From assembly GCA_022592445.1 (NCBI GenBank), contig JABYQR010000165.1:1-64000 (forward strand): DNA of 64,000 nucleotides. Direction: 5' to 3'. This DNA comes from Cytidiella melzeri (lineage: Eukaryota > Basidiomycota > Agaricomycetes > Polyporales > Irpicaceae). The notes below the pieces were generated by a model. It was not told the DNA's origin and ran no database searches. It saw only the letters and a program-made list of their open reading frames with translations. Below are positions 32,850-44,942 of the stretch, piece by piece (positions within the stretch are counted from its first letter, which is position 1; each line of letters starts with the position of its first letter). Both the position numbers and the translations under genes were made by a program.

Positions 32850-33678
32850 AGCGGTCAATTATGTCAACTGAAGATGCTTTGTCGAGTCAATGGTGTCATG
32901 GACAAATTACTAGTAGTATCCTGTAGATTTTGAGCACACCGTTTGATTTCTACAATATACTAGATTCGATGTTTTTACACCTCTATCCATGCAAACGTGT
33001 CTGTTCATGATCCTACAACGCTTCGGACGGTCACCTAAAAAACAGAGCACAGTTGATATCGACTCGTAAGCCCATGCTGTCTGCTACACCGTGACGACTG
33101 AATCCCGAGACTTCTCGGTAATCTCTGCATCCGCCCACCGTCAAAAGCACTAACGCCACTAACAGACCGTGACGGTACCTGGACGGACCCATCCGAGTCA
33201 AATCACTTATACTAGTCAGAGCGTCCATTCGAGTCAAGTCAACGATGTTGGGCTACATAACTACATAGCTTGAGCTTCCCCAAATCACGTCAGCAAGCCG
33301 GAGTAAAAAGAAAAATGGCAGCGGCAGGGGTAGTAACCGGGTAGCGACTCCCGGAAAGAATGATTAAAACTCCGGCCTGTTTACTTCAAGCCCGCGAACG
33401 AAACGAACACGGTCAAGAAGGGGAGATTTCCCTACAGTCAAAACCGGAACGCCGAGACGTCGACGGCGCTCCGAGTATATATAAAATGTCTAGAAAAGGG
33501 GTTCCAAAAAATTCCCAAGAGAATTAATTACATACATATATACATACATATGGCTGTGTACATTGATTGCTGGAATATTACAAGCGCACGCTCAGGGTCG
33601 AAACATTGACAGTGAAAATGAAAAACGATCAGTCAGAGGTACAGTACAGTAACAGCATCAGAGATTGTCCATATCAAA
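32850..33678. other. intergenic region
   Basis: 829 bp between convergent genes, including an AT-rich tacatacatata run at about 33530-33550. No supported gene. Confidence 0.45.
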
Positions 33679-35685
33679 TCAAAGAGCAAGCTTTTTCTTC
33701 CCGACGCGCACGCTACCTTCAAACGGCAGCCCACTCAATTCCATCTCGTCACTGCTACCGCCATGATCACCGAGCGGCAGCAGCCCGTCAACATTGACGA
33801 GAACAGCAGCCACGCCTTCCACGCCTGCCAGGGCACCTTGACTGCCAAAAATGACCTGAACAAATGTTGAACCGGACACCATCAATGAATGTACATCTCA
33901 GATTGAGTAAGGTTTTGTTTCTACTGACCTTCCCGACAAAGCTGCGAAATTCGCGATCCCGCCCTGGGAGGACTTCTAATGGCACATCCACTATCTTGGC
34001 GAGAACCTCTACACTCGTCCCGCTATCTTCATCAGAGATCACTGGAAGACTTGACGAGAGTACCCAATCATCAGGCCTGATATGCGCAAAGGCATTTTCA
34101 GGCAACGGGTCCGGAAGTGGGTGAGGAGGAGGAAGACTAGACTGAGGAGCCCTGCCGCCGTCGCTATAGGCTAGTTCGGGAGACTTGGGTACTTCTCCGT
34201 CATAGATAAGAACGTCGGGAAGGACCTTCGTGACATTGATATTGACGTCTATGCCTTTAGGAAGTACGACACGGGCAAAGATGGTTCCGCTGGCTAACAT
34301 CGTGGACCCGGAACTGGACGGCATGATCTTCATATCGCGGATGGTAACGTCCCGAAGGATTTGCGGCTTTGGTCGCTTGGCTGGAAAGACAGCTTCCACG
34401 GTCAAAGCGGGGAACAGAGGCGACGAAATGGAGATATCAGTGTCTCGCAGTGAGACATAGTTGGCTATGAGCGCGGAAACTGTCGATGACGCGTTGTGAG
34501 ACAAAGGCAGAACTGTGCCAGTGACAGATAATGAAATGTTTGGATGTGTAAGATTGAACGGCTCCGTGTATACCGTGGCAACGGGGATGAGACTAGGCGT
34601 TTTGTTGACGGCGGGGAGGAAGATGGTAAAAGGGAGCTTGGAGGGCGCATAATGCACAAAGTCCGGTATCGGATTGACGGCAGTCGCATTGGCAAATAGG
34701 CGTAGATTGGAATGACCGAGGTCAGTCTCAATTTTGAATGACTGCAGAGTCACCAAATCAGATGGTTCTGGCAGCGGGTCGTTATGGCCTGGAGGTGGTA
34801 GACCGGGGATTGCAGGGACTACGGCACAGTAATCAGCACGTATCATGACTCAGTGACAATGAACGTACTCTTGACACGCATTGGCATGCGAACATTTGTC
34901 CGAACAGCGCGCAGGCGAGATCTCCAGCTGCGTTCGTGCAATCCACCACCGTAGACAACAGCACGTTGTGTCTCGGAAATCATAACCAACGCACCATCCC
35001 GCCAACTCTCCCGGATAAATCGAGTGAGCGCGGACATATTCCTCGTTGGTGCCAAGGAAAGCGGTATGGTCATTGCCGTGAGCCATGAGTCATCTGGGGG
35101 TGGATTGGTAGTGAGGGGGATCTCCAAGGGCGGTATTGATACATTGACGAGCAGTTCGTGCGTTTGCCCTGAGTAAACCTCCACAGACGAAAGATTGACT
35201 GATATGCGATCCACTTGACGAACGCCCCACCGGCCAACAGTTTTCCACATATACCTGAAAATGCCGTCTTCATCATCATCCTGAATGCCTATTACCGCAG
35301 CAGCATCTACTCCGACCCGCACTCGTATTTGCAGACATACAAAGCCGTCTGGCCCAACCCTCACAACGTCAAGTCCATCCGGTCCTCGGAACTTGACAGA
35401 GCGCTGTATTTGCTCTGGGGAGATGTCGGAGGCCCTGGAGCCGTAGGAATACGCCACAAGTATGACCAGTACAAGGGCAAATGTACAGAATCCTAGCGAG
35501 AATAGGAACACAGACAGGAGACGGGAGGCTAGATGGTGCCGTCGAGGTGGGAGGTCGTCGGCCTCCAGGCTGTGATTGCCTGAACTGGACGCTAGCAGCG
35601 GCGTAGTCTCGTCCAGGTGTTCAGGAATGGCGCGCCCCTTCCCCTTTGCTAGTACGCGGGCAGTGGCGTCCTCATTAGAGGCCAT
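33679..35685 (-). CDS. type II membrane protein, Tag1/YLR173W-like
   Basis: Three exons, 34869-35685, 33929-34818 and 33679-33855, with matching phases give 627 residues from the ATG at 35685. An upstream in-frame ATG at 35784 would add 33 residues but is less likely given the better context of the second. A dileucine-type motif (ETTPLLASSSG) precedes a single membrane helix (LLSVFLFSLGFCTFALVLVI) near residue 60. The large C-terminal part is beta-rich, with many Asn-x-Ser/Thr sites (for example FNLTHPNISLSVTG), so it should lie in a lumen. Size and layout resemble yeast Tag1 (YLR173W), a vacuolar membrane protein involved in ending autophagy; the dileucine sorting signal fits a vacuolar location. 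The family match is from memory of layout, not from a search. Confidence 0.6.
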
Positions 35686-37375
35686 CGTGGCCGAAGGTGG
35701 AGGAGGTGCACAAATGGGCGCTCGTGTTGCCGCTTGGTCTGTGACATTACGGTGACTGTCACACAAGCTGGCCGACCGTGACATCGTGAGCGTCGTACAA
35801 CATGGTCACCATCTCTGAGGCACAAAGCACCCGTGAGGTACAAGTTGTTGTCTACTCTGTCTCAGTAAGCCCTGCCCACCATTTTTCTACCTGGATAATG
35901 CCACCGTTAATCATGCGAGCGGCGTTCCAAAGCAGATGACGTCATCGCTGACAACGGCTCTAGGAGTACTTTAGTCCTTCAACTTAACCATTAGGGTGTA
36001 AAGTGTAATGAGTGGTATGAAGTTGCGGAGGTCGTGACTTGTAACTCTACGCAACTGGATTGATAGCCACGGTACTGACATACAGGAGCTCATACTCGGC
36101 ACGGTCACACACAACATTTCTGCAACGGCAGTCGTCCATGAGCCTGTTGATGTGATCATTCTTACTGAAGCTCTATTGCTGCGTCAATTTAGGGGTCGAT
36201 ACAGTACTACTCATGAGTATTCGACTAGCTCATGCCGCACTTCCTGTCCCCGGCTAGCTATTCTGTGGGTGCGCTATCCACAGCAACTGCACCCCTTGCG
36301 TCACGCTCGACACAAAGCCATCGTTTGAGTGTCAGTTGCTTGTCTGACTCCGAGTCTCAAACACCGTGACGCAGACGGTGGCTTAAAGTGGAAGCTGTGA
36401 CCTTTGTGGCGCTCGGTTTTGGCGGCAATTCCCGTAGACCTTGTGTTACCTTTGTCGGACTGGAACTCTCATGTCCTTGGACACGACTCAGCATTTAATC
36501 CTCATCATGCTCATATGGGTTACATGCACTCCTGGCTAATGCAACGGCTACTGCCAGCTCCTGCTAGTAGTAAGTGCTACGCACGCCTTTAACGTGAATA
36601 GCGTAACGCACTGCTCCCATAAAAATACACCACGTGGAACACGTAGGTAGCGAGAGCATCTGAGCTTTGTAGGGCAAAGACACCGATCGACATTACCTCG
36701 GCAATGTGCGTATCTTTCATTTTGATCAACATATTCTCTTATACGATCGCCACACTAATTACAGCGATAGTCTTGCCTCGGGAAGGACGACAGTCTCTAT
36801 CACACTTCCAACTCCGAGTCAGATACAGAAACAGCGCGATACCAAAATTCGCTGGATAATCCGTCGCACGCCGACAGCAATGCCCTGATTGAAGATAGCA
36901 AGCTCTAGTCTTACTCCCAGACGTCAGGGAGACAGGAATACAACGACGAGACTAGTAGATTGCAGCGTCGTACTCCAAAGGGAAAATCTTGCGCTTCATC
37001 GCTTCCATGCCTACAATAGGCATTGAGGTCATCCGGTGGTGACCTTCTATCCTTCAGTGTCCGAAGAGAATTGCGTAGCGGCGTTTGCTGGTGCTGTAAG
37101 TAATTCTCATCGTCTTTCAGAGCGGCAAGTGCCTTTTTCGATTTATTGCGACGTAAAGCATACTCATGCAATCCGTCGCGTGTTCAAAAATGACGTCCAA
37201 ACCATATGGCAGCATTCTTCTCTTCCTCGAGAGCAGCACCTGAATGACAGGCATTTTCGCGCAGAACCGACATCGCCACATTCTCGACCACACGCTCGTC
37301 CTGCTGCCTTTCAATATAAAAGGGCCCACTCACTCTCTGCGAAGAGCAGCGGACTGCCCCAGACCTGCTACAATA
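35686..37375. promoter_or_regulatory. divergent intergenic region, Tag1-like / aspartic protease
   Basis: 1.69 kb between divergent starts with no supported gene. At its right end TATAAAA (37315-37321) lies 61 bp before the protease ATG and is a good core promoter candidate. Confidence 0.5.
37315..37321 (+). promoter_or_regulatory. TATA box of the aspartic protease gene
   Basis: TATAAAA 61 bp upstream of the ATG at 37376, with a short CT-rich stretch between. Typical position for a fungal gene with high or regulated expression. Confidence 0.65.
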
Positions 37376-39239
37376 ATGCTCCTCAACATCTCCCTCACCG
37401 CAGCGGTTCTTCTCGCACTCGGCACGTCCGCGTCCTCCCTCGTGACTCGAAAGAGTCCCGTGACGGTCCCTCTCACCTGTCACTACAACTTCACCAGAGG
37501 ATCCGACATCGCAGACATTGACAGAACTCGGTTTCGCACCCTTAGAGACCGCTCTGCTGTCAAGACCAGTCAAGCAGGCGTTTTTCCTGTGCCCGTCACA
37601 AACTCGATCGTGACCTACACTGCAGAAGTGAGTCCCTCTCGCTCAGTCGTCGTCCCACGACTGAGTTTTTGTTGAGGTGGGGATTGGACAGCCCGCTACG
37701 CTGCGTAAGCACAGTTGACTTTGATCCCACCGACATTCTCGCTAATCCTTGTCACAGATAACCTCCTCGTTGACACTGGGAGCTCGAACACCTGGATTGG
37801 TGCCAATAGCGTTTACAGCCCGAGTTCAAGTGCTACACCCACTGGGCGAATCTTTGTGCGTCGGAAAACCTTCTGCGTATGAAAGTCATCGCGAACTGAT
37901 ATATCGAGATGTAGGAAGTTCAATACGGATCTGGTATTGTTTTCGGTGAGCACACCAGCGATGAACGTCATCAGGGTCATCACTCACAGTAGGCCTCATT
38001 CACCTTAGGGGATTTATGGATCGACACGGTCACCTTGGGTAATAGCTTCGTCATTACCGGACAGGGAATCGGCGTCGCGGAACTCTCCGAGGGATTCACC
38101 ACCGTCGATGGTATTCTGGGGTGAGCGTTGTGATGTTTTTTTGATGCTGCTTTTGTTAAAGACGTCTCGTATAGCATTGGCCCTACGGACTTGACAGAGG
38201 GTATGTCTACAAGAAGCTATGTATCTGAGCAAACTGCTCATTGTGTGTATGTAGGTACTACTTCCGGTTTGGAGACCGTCCCCACTGTTACCGACACCGC
38301 ATACTCCAATGGTTTACTGGACGAACGCCTAGTTGGAATCTCCTTCGAACCCGCAACCTCCGATTCTGACCCAAACGGCGAACTCACATTCGGTGGCGTG
38401 GACTCTGCAAAGTTCACCGGCGATATCAACTACATGTAAGTCCTAGCCAACGATAAAATCAACACCTCAACCGATCGGAGTTTCTCTTTTGTCCTTCTCT
38501 AGTCCTATCACGTCGACTTCGCCCGCAAGCTCTTACGTTGGAATTGACCAAGAGATCACGTACGGCTCTTCCCGACTGTCCATCCTACCCACCACGTCTG
38601 GTATCACAGACACGGGCACGACACTCATCCTGCTCTCACAAGGTACGTTCCATCCCCATCTCCGAGTCTTCTTACGCACCTCCTCCTGACTCGCTATACC
38701 ATGATAATAGCTGCGTTCAATTTATACACTGCAGCAACAGGTGCAGTGATGGATCAGACTACCGGGCTGTTACGTCTCACATCACCGCAGTACGCCGCAC
38801 TCGAGAGTCTGTACTTTACCATCGGCGGTGTAAGTTCCCTCTTCCTCTTATATAGCCTTCTGTACATCTCTGACATACTTTTTTTTTTACCTCGCTATTA
38901 GGTCGAATACGAATTCACGGCGAACGCTCAAAGGTGGCCTGAAGCGGTAAGAGCCCCTCCTCCTCCTCACACACCCACTCATTTCCCTCGAACTCATTGT
39001 TTTTTTTGTTTTGTTTTTTTGTTTTTTGTTTTTCAAAATTATAGTTGAACGCGGGCATAGGAGGTACACAAGACGGGATATACCTCGTTGTCGGTAACGC
39101 AGGGGACGACACCGGAGGTATCAACTTTATCAACGGGTACACGTTCCTCGAGAGGTTTTACACCGTGTATGACAGTGGCCCGGGAGCGTCGAGGTTTGGG
39201 ATCGCAGAGACGCCGTACACTTTTGCGACGTCCAATTGA
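37376..39239 (+). CDS. secreted pepsin-like aspartic protease (family A1)
   Basis: Eleven exons: 37376-37627, 37677-37704, 37758-37855, 37915-37945, 38009-38120, 38175-38200, 38255-38435, 38503-38642, 38711-38829, 38902-38946 and 39045-39239. All phases match, giving 408 residues. The signal peptide is MLLNISLTAAVLLALGTSAS, followed by a propeptide of about 70 residues. Both catalytic Asp-Thr-Gly sites are present: LLVDTGSSNTWIGA and GITDTGTTLILL. Also typical are VQYGSGIVFG (flap region) and VDGILGIGPTDLTEG. It most resembles polyporopepsin-type enzymes of wood-decay and litter fungi, acting outside the cell at acid pH. Few cysteines are present, as in polyporopepsins. No lesions. It is the last intact ordinary gene before the repeat-rich zone. 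Confidence 0.93.
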
Positions 39240-39801
39240 CGAGGCCGAAGTAGGGCGCGTTTTGTTGTGTGTGGTGTGTAGAGAGAATTGATGAGAAGAA
39301 TAACTATGTGGTATGACGCGCGAGTTTCGTTGTGTGTGTGTGTGTGTGTGTTTTCTTTTCTTTTCTTTTCGCAAGACAAATACGGGCCGTGGGCAGAATG
39401 CCCAAAGGCAGTGTGTCATAGTTTTTTTTTTCTCGCCTGTCCCGCGTTCACGCCCGCAAACTTGACCATCGAGCACTATCCCTCGAGCATTACCCATTAC
39501 AGAAAACTGCAGAAAACTGCAGAACTGACAATTTCTTTCCAGGTTTGAAAAGGCAGAAACATACATGCCCATGCATTGATTGCTACACTGCTATGCAAAA
39601 AAACGTCTTTCACGCGATGAAGTTCAATGTTTGAGTTCTGTGTGGGAAGCTCTATATATATCCCATTGGCCCCAACTAAAACATTCTGTGATATGCTGTG
39701 CAATTAGAGTGTATATAACAGAGGGTAAACAATGGGTACAATCATCGGTAAAATAACAAAAAAGTTATATTAGTTGACCTACCAATGTAAAGTCTGATAT
39801 A
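39240..39801. other. 3' region of protease gene with simple repeats
   Basis: Contains a (TG)10-like run at about 39333-39352 followed by TTTTC repeats and a T-run near 39422-39431. No gene. Confidence 0.6.
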
Positions 39802-40478
39802 TGTCACAGATTTTCAATGTTTCTACAAGACTTGCCTTACCAGGCAACGGTATTATTGGGAATATTGAAACGCTTATCTGGCGTCTATTTAGGTGCTTAT
39901 CCAGTAATTATCTGGCACTTATCAGGCGCTTATTCCAGCGCTTATTCTCAGTGCCTATCAATTGATGCGCTGATGCGCTCCTTTCCTTATCTGTGTATCA
40001 CATGATAGAACTCTCTGGAACATTCTGGAACATGCTGGAACCATGATGTCATAGTATAGAACATTCCATTAGATGATGTCATAGTTCTTAGAACCTTCTG
40101 GAAAAGTCTAGCCTTGTCTTAGAACAAGCTAGAACAAGTCTAGCCTTGGAGCTGGGTCATGGGGTCAGGTCATGGGGACAATTGCTATTGGTTGATTATT
40201 GAAGTGGCACCACTAGGGCATAGGGCATGCTTAGTAAGGTAGATTACTTTGCTTACTCATGTAGGTATTAGGGGTCTTAGGGTAGTACCTGGGGTCCTCC
40301 CCTTCATGTAAATATAGAGGCACTCCTGAGGGCATATCCCCTCAGTCTTATCCACTCTGTTGAACCAGGACTACTCAGTACCCACCAGTACTTTGCTCAC
40401 CACCACTCGTACTCTTTATCTCACCACATCCCCCTCAAGTTAACCAACTTATCTGGTGAGTGTAGCATTACTGTTACA
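39802..40478 (+). repeat. LTR, Ty3-type element (left copy)
   Basis: Begins TGTCACAG and ends TGTTACA. It is the same sequence as 43874-44599 apart from about 50 bp missing in a region of short repeats (AGCGCTTATC-type units). A TATA-like aatataga lies near 40310. The 5 bases on each side (atata and tttgg) do not match, so this is not a solo LTR with a clean duplication. It is more likely the 5' LTR of the element whose gag fragment lies at 42007-42609. Confidence 0.75.
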
Positions 40479-42006
40479 TTTGGATAAGACTGCCCCTACT
40501 CCCTCACGTCTCTGGACGTGCTGGAGGTTTTCTTCCCCTTTCTTCTAGGTCTTGTGCCTGTGCGTGGGCCCCTTACAAATCCTCTAGACATAGAGTTAGC
40601 CGGACCATAGGCTTTAAGTGGTAGTCATGTCTAGGCTTTGCCTTGATATGCACAAGTTGAAATACCCTCTCGCCCAACACTTCTAGAGCTGATCAGAGCA
40701 GGGGTTGGCATTATGCCAACATGATGAAAGTGTGCCTCCCCACAGGCGATAGTGGAGTCTGGTGTCAGACGCTTGTTATAAGAGCTAGACAACAGGACTA
40801 GAAACCCATGAGTGCCTAGGCACAAAGACGGGTAACTTGTTCTGGCCGGACTTAGGGTCAGTGTAATACTGATCCACCAACCATTTGCCACATGGATGGA
40901 ACCGTGACAGAGATCCTATTCACCACCGGACCTGGAGAGAGAGTCCAGGCCGACGCCGGCACTACCCCACGCACACACAGGACCTCTCCTTTATGGAGAT
41001 TTGTTGCGCACACCACTGAGCTGACAAGCTCATTACACTTTGTCACACAGTCACCATGCCACTCTCCCGCTACGTCGCTGCTAAGACAGGCCGCAAGGCT
41101 CCCTACTCCATTCCTGTCTGCAATGAAGTCACTGGACTTCAAGAACGCTTCGCAGTCTCCAAGGAGACTCTCAACAGGTTCAAAGACACCGGCAAGCCTC
41201 ACCGTGTCAAGTACCCTGACAACAAACCTCTCATCAAGAGGATCGATCTCGAAGAGCAAGCTTGCACCACCATTGAGCATGAGGAGAACCAAGCTCGTAT
41301 GAGACAGCTCTCTAGCCTCATGTCCCAGCGAAGTCTTCTCGATAGAATTGAGAAGCAGGAGAAGAAGAAAGCTGAAAAGCTCACTCTTCTTCAGCGAATC
41401 AAAGATTGAAATAGTCGCACTCATGTTCCCACTCCCACTCCTCTTCCCTCCAATCTCCACTTCCGTAAGACGAAGCTTATGCTTTGTCAACAGGAGTTTG
41501 AACCCATGATCACAGCAGCCTGTCAAAGGCTTGAGCCTGTGCTCAACAAGCTAAACACTTCTTTCGCGAGTGGTGGCCAATCTCCGGATGCACAGCTCAA
41601 CACTTGTTGCAAAAATGTTCAGCTGCTGATTGGTCGGGTCTACATGATAGAATAGTGATTCAAGGAGAATCATACAGACAAGATGTCAAATAGGGAATGG
41701 AGAATGCTGAAAAAGGACTTAAAGAGTTTGGGTAGAATTAGTTTTGTGGATATTCATCGGAGATGGGGGTATATCCTAGAGTTACTATAAGGGCTGTTTG
41801 AAATGAACGCCTTTGTATATGCGGAAATGGAATAAAATGTATAGGCTGACAAGCCTCATTTTACTCAGAGACAACTTACTGAAAAGGATTTAATGTGTGA
41901 AAACAACTCTGACAAGAGTTCAATGTGTGAAAAGTGGTGTTTTCTCTTCTGCTTATACTAGAAATAGTATTTTGCTTATCCTTTGCTAACTAAGAAATTA
42001 GAAGCA
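40479..42006 (+). mobile_element. internal region of truncated LTR element, with interrupted ORF
   Basis: Leader between the left LTR and gag. An ATG at 41056 opens 117 codons of a charged protein (contains RIEKQEKKKAEKLTLLQRIK), interrupted by TGA at 41407-41409. The same frame then runs on to a TAG at about 41656. It is probably an element-encoded accessory protein, now broken. I do not recognise its family. Confidence 0.45.
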
Positions 42007-42609
42007 ATGGCCTCTCAATCCAACGCCAGATCTAGCGCTGCCCCTGCTGCCAACCTCACCCACTCGTTTCCTTTCAGGAAAATCACACCGATTGTCTACA
42101 ACCCTTCAGTTGAGAACTTTGAGCAGCACATATTCCACAACCTCAACATAGCCCAAAGGGCCTTCACTCGCACAGTTGAGGGAGAAGCAACTACGACCAT
42201 TGTTCACAACATGATAAACCAGATGGTTCTTATCTGGAATAATCAGCTGTCGTTGTTGGAGGATAACCTCCAGGAATACATCGATAAGGTCGCTCAAGAC
42301 CTATATTCACAGTCCACTGCTGACATGCAAGTCCAGCGGATGGACACTGACCTGGATATGGTCAAAACAACAATCACTAATGTGGTCAACCAGATCAACC
42401 AGCTTCCCTTGTCTCAAGGACAAGGAGGATCCTCGCGCCAGCCCAAGATTGGCAAACCTCTGGAGTTCAACGGCACTGACGGCAAGGTCAAGTTCAATGA
42501 GTGGTTGAACAAGATCTCTCTGGGGCTTGTCCACAAGAACATTGCTACAGACAGGCAACGTATTGCCGTTGCAATGAACTGGCTCTCAGGCGCGGCAGCT
42601 CAATACTAG
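42007..42609 (+). pseudogene. truncated Ty3-type gag
   Basis: 200 codons from the ATG at 42007. The C-terminal part KVKFNEWLNKISLGLVHKNI and DRQRIAVAMNWLSGAAAQY matches the start of the retrotransposon gag core seen in basidiomycete Ty3/gypsy elements. It stops there, before the remainder of the capsid and the zinc knuckle. No protease, RT or integrase follows, so the element is a deletion derivative. Confidence 0.7.
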
Positions 42610-43254
42610 TGTTAGCAAGGCCGGCAAGCGGCAAGTACAATTCCCAAAGATTGAATGAAATATTACTTTTTGCGCCAAATTTTCAAGTAAACTTGGTACT
42701 GGTAGAAGCCTGAACAAGTAATTTTGTTGGGAATAGCTTCTCCAATGAGTAATGTATAGTAAGTTGGTGGTTTGCCTTCACTAGAGCACACAATCATTCA
42801 TGAAAGAAGAGGGACTGTGCTGTATTGTTTGAAGTGCAACAATGGGTGGGAGTACAGGATTAAAACAAGTTTGTGGAGTGGAGCATGGAGATAAAGATTG
42901 CTTGACATGCATCTTCTTCTTAATGGTGTTGAACTATGTTAAATAATCTAGATAAAATTTGGTAAACTGCAGGAGAAGGGTTACAAGTGATTATGTTGTT
43001 GATAGCAAATTGGATAAATCATATAGTGTGAAATAGTTAATTGCACCTGTGACTTTGTTACCAAAAACATCCTCAGTAAACAACTTTGTTCCTGGTAAGG
43101 ATCTTGCCAAGCCATCTGGTCATGAATATTGGCTGTATTACGGGCATTTGCTATTGGTGACAACTTTGATATGCAACTTGATCTGGAATAAAGTGACTGT
43201 ACTACAATTGATAAGTTTGGTTTCAGGAAAAGGAGCCATACATTGACGAAGGTA
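42610..43254. other. AT-rich spacer without gene
   Basis: 645 bp of AT-rich sequence between the gag fragment and the left inverted arm. No supported feature. Confidence 0.4.
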
Positions 43255-44675
43255 GTGACACGGAGACAGGGCTCGACGTGACAAACAGGGACACGAAGTG
43301 GAAAACGACGAGGAGGTGGTGGCAGGCGTAGAGCACAATGCTTTCACCAGCTATCAGACTTTGTTTAAGTTGCTAGCCCAGTAAAGACCAAGAGGTCGAG
43401 ATGGGGGCTAGGAGCGTACATTTAGCTGCTCATATAGACTTCAGGGACCTGCACACAGACCATGTTGAGGGCAGGCTTTGCAAGAAGCCATGTGAACGAA
43501 AAACAAAAGAACTACCTAGAGGAGAACAATAGCTATTGTCTAGACCTTGCCAAGAACTCTACCCGTGAGAGAATCTATCTAAAAGGAGACCAACTATTGT
43601 ATTCCATTCCCACACCTGTGAGAACATCCTTCCATAAAGAGAACAATAAGGAAAGAACAAAAGGAGTCCATGTGGACGTCATTTATGACATCAAACCCTA
43701 GCTATGGGCTGAACCATGTGTCTGTAGCCATGTGGTCTTACTTAAGCTAAGTCACATGCCAGTGTGACGTAGTAGCAAGTAATGTGACCGTGTGGAGCAT
43801 CTAAGCCACGTGATACGGGCGCTTAATGGACGTGCAAAGGAGTTTGTGCAGAGAAGGTTGCAACTGAGCTGCATGTCACAGATTTTCAATGTTTCTACAA
43901 GACTTGCCTTACCAGGCAACGGTATTATTGGGAATATTTAAGCGCTTGTCAAGCGCTTATCCAGCGCTTATCCGGCGTCTATTTAGGCACTTATCCAGCG
44001 CTTATCTGGTGCTTATCAGGCGCCTATTCCAGCGCTTATTCTCAGTGCCTATCAATTGATGCGCTGATGCGCCTCCTGTCTCTGATGCGCTGATGTGCTC
44101 CTTTCCTTATCTGTGTATCACATGATAGAACTCTCTGGAACATTGTGGAACATGCTGGAACCATGATGTCATAGTATAGAACATTCCATTAGATGATGTC
44201 ATAGTTCTTAGAACCTTCTGGAAAAGTCTAGCCTTGTCTTAGAACAAGCTAGAACAAGTCTAGCCTTGGAGCTGGGTCATGGGGTCAGGTCATGGGGACA
44301 ATTGCTATTGGTTGATTATTGAAGTGGCACCACTAGGGCATAGGGCATGCTTAGTAAGGTAGATTACTTCACTTACTCATGTAGGTATTAGGGGTCTTAG
44401 GGTAGTACCTGGGGTCTTCCCCTTCATGTATATATAGAGGCACTCCTGAGGGCATATCCCCTCAGTCTTATCCACTCTGTTGAACCAGGACTACTCAGTA
44501 CCTCACAGTACTTCGCTCACCACACCTCTTACTCTCTATCTCCATCAATTCCCCCCAGTTTATCAACTTACCTGGTGAGTAGTAACCTTAACTGTTACAC
44601 TGCAGCCCGGAGTTTTACAGATTAAAACAAGAGGTAAATTGCGAAAATTAAGGGCTAGTCAGGCCATCCATGACA
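43255..44675. repeat. left arm of long inverted repeat (split by a solo LTR)
   Basis: The segments 43255-43873 and 44605-44675 together match, in reverse orientation, 46331-47092. Shared landmarks are a frame ending RDTKW...RWWQA followed by a stop, the string gctagcccagtaaagaccaag, and tgcagcccggagttttacag. Apart from the solo LTR the arms are roughly 690-760 bp, and I estimate about 90% identity. The right arm has an extra segment of about 60 bp near 46905-46960. Confidence 0.75.
43874..44599 (+). mobile_element. solo LTR with 5-bp target duplication
   Basis: 726 bp, TGTCACAG...TGTTACA, flanked on both sides by CTGCA (43869-43873 and 44600-44604). Removing the LTR and one CTGCA restores a sequence that matches the other inverted arm without a gap. 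It contains six or more GCGCTTATC-like units near 43941-44040 and a TATATATA near 44427. Confidence 0.88.
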
Positions 44676-44942
44676 GGTAGTCACCAATGGTAGCAAGGGG
44701 CTTCATCTACCTTGTCATTAATCTTGTGCAGTGCTCACTGCTGATTCTAAAAAAATTACTTGCTTCAAAGAGTGAAGGGCTTGAGGGTGTCTCATTAGAT
44801 CAATTACTAGAACATGTTACATGTGTCCTGTTGATGTCTGCACTGCCTCACCCCTGTTGGAGCTGCCACAGGCTGGGTTCTGATTGTAACTCCTGCTTAT
44901 AGAGCAACTAGAGGTTGTGATGCGGGGTTGATGGTTGCAGAT

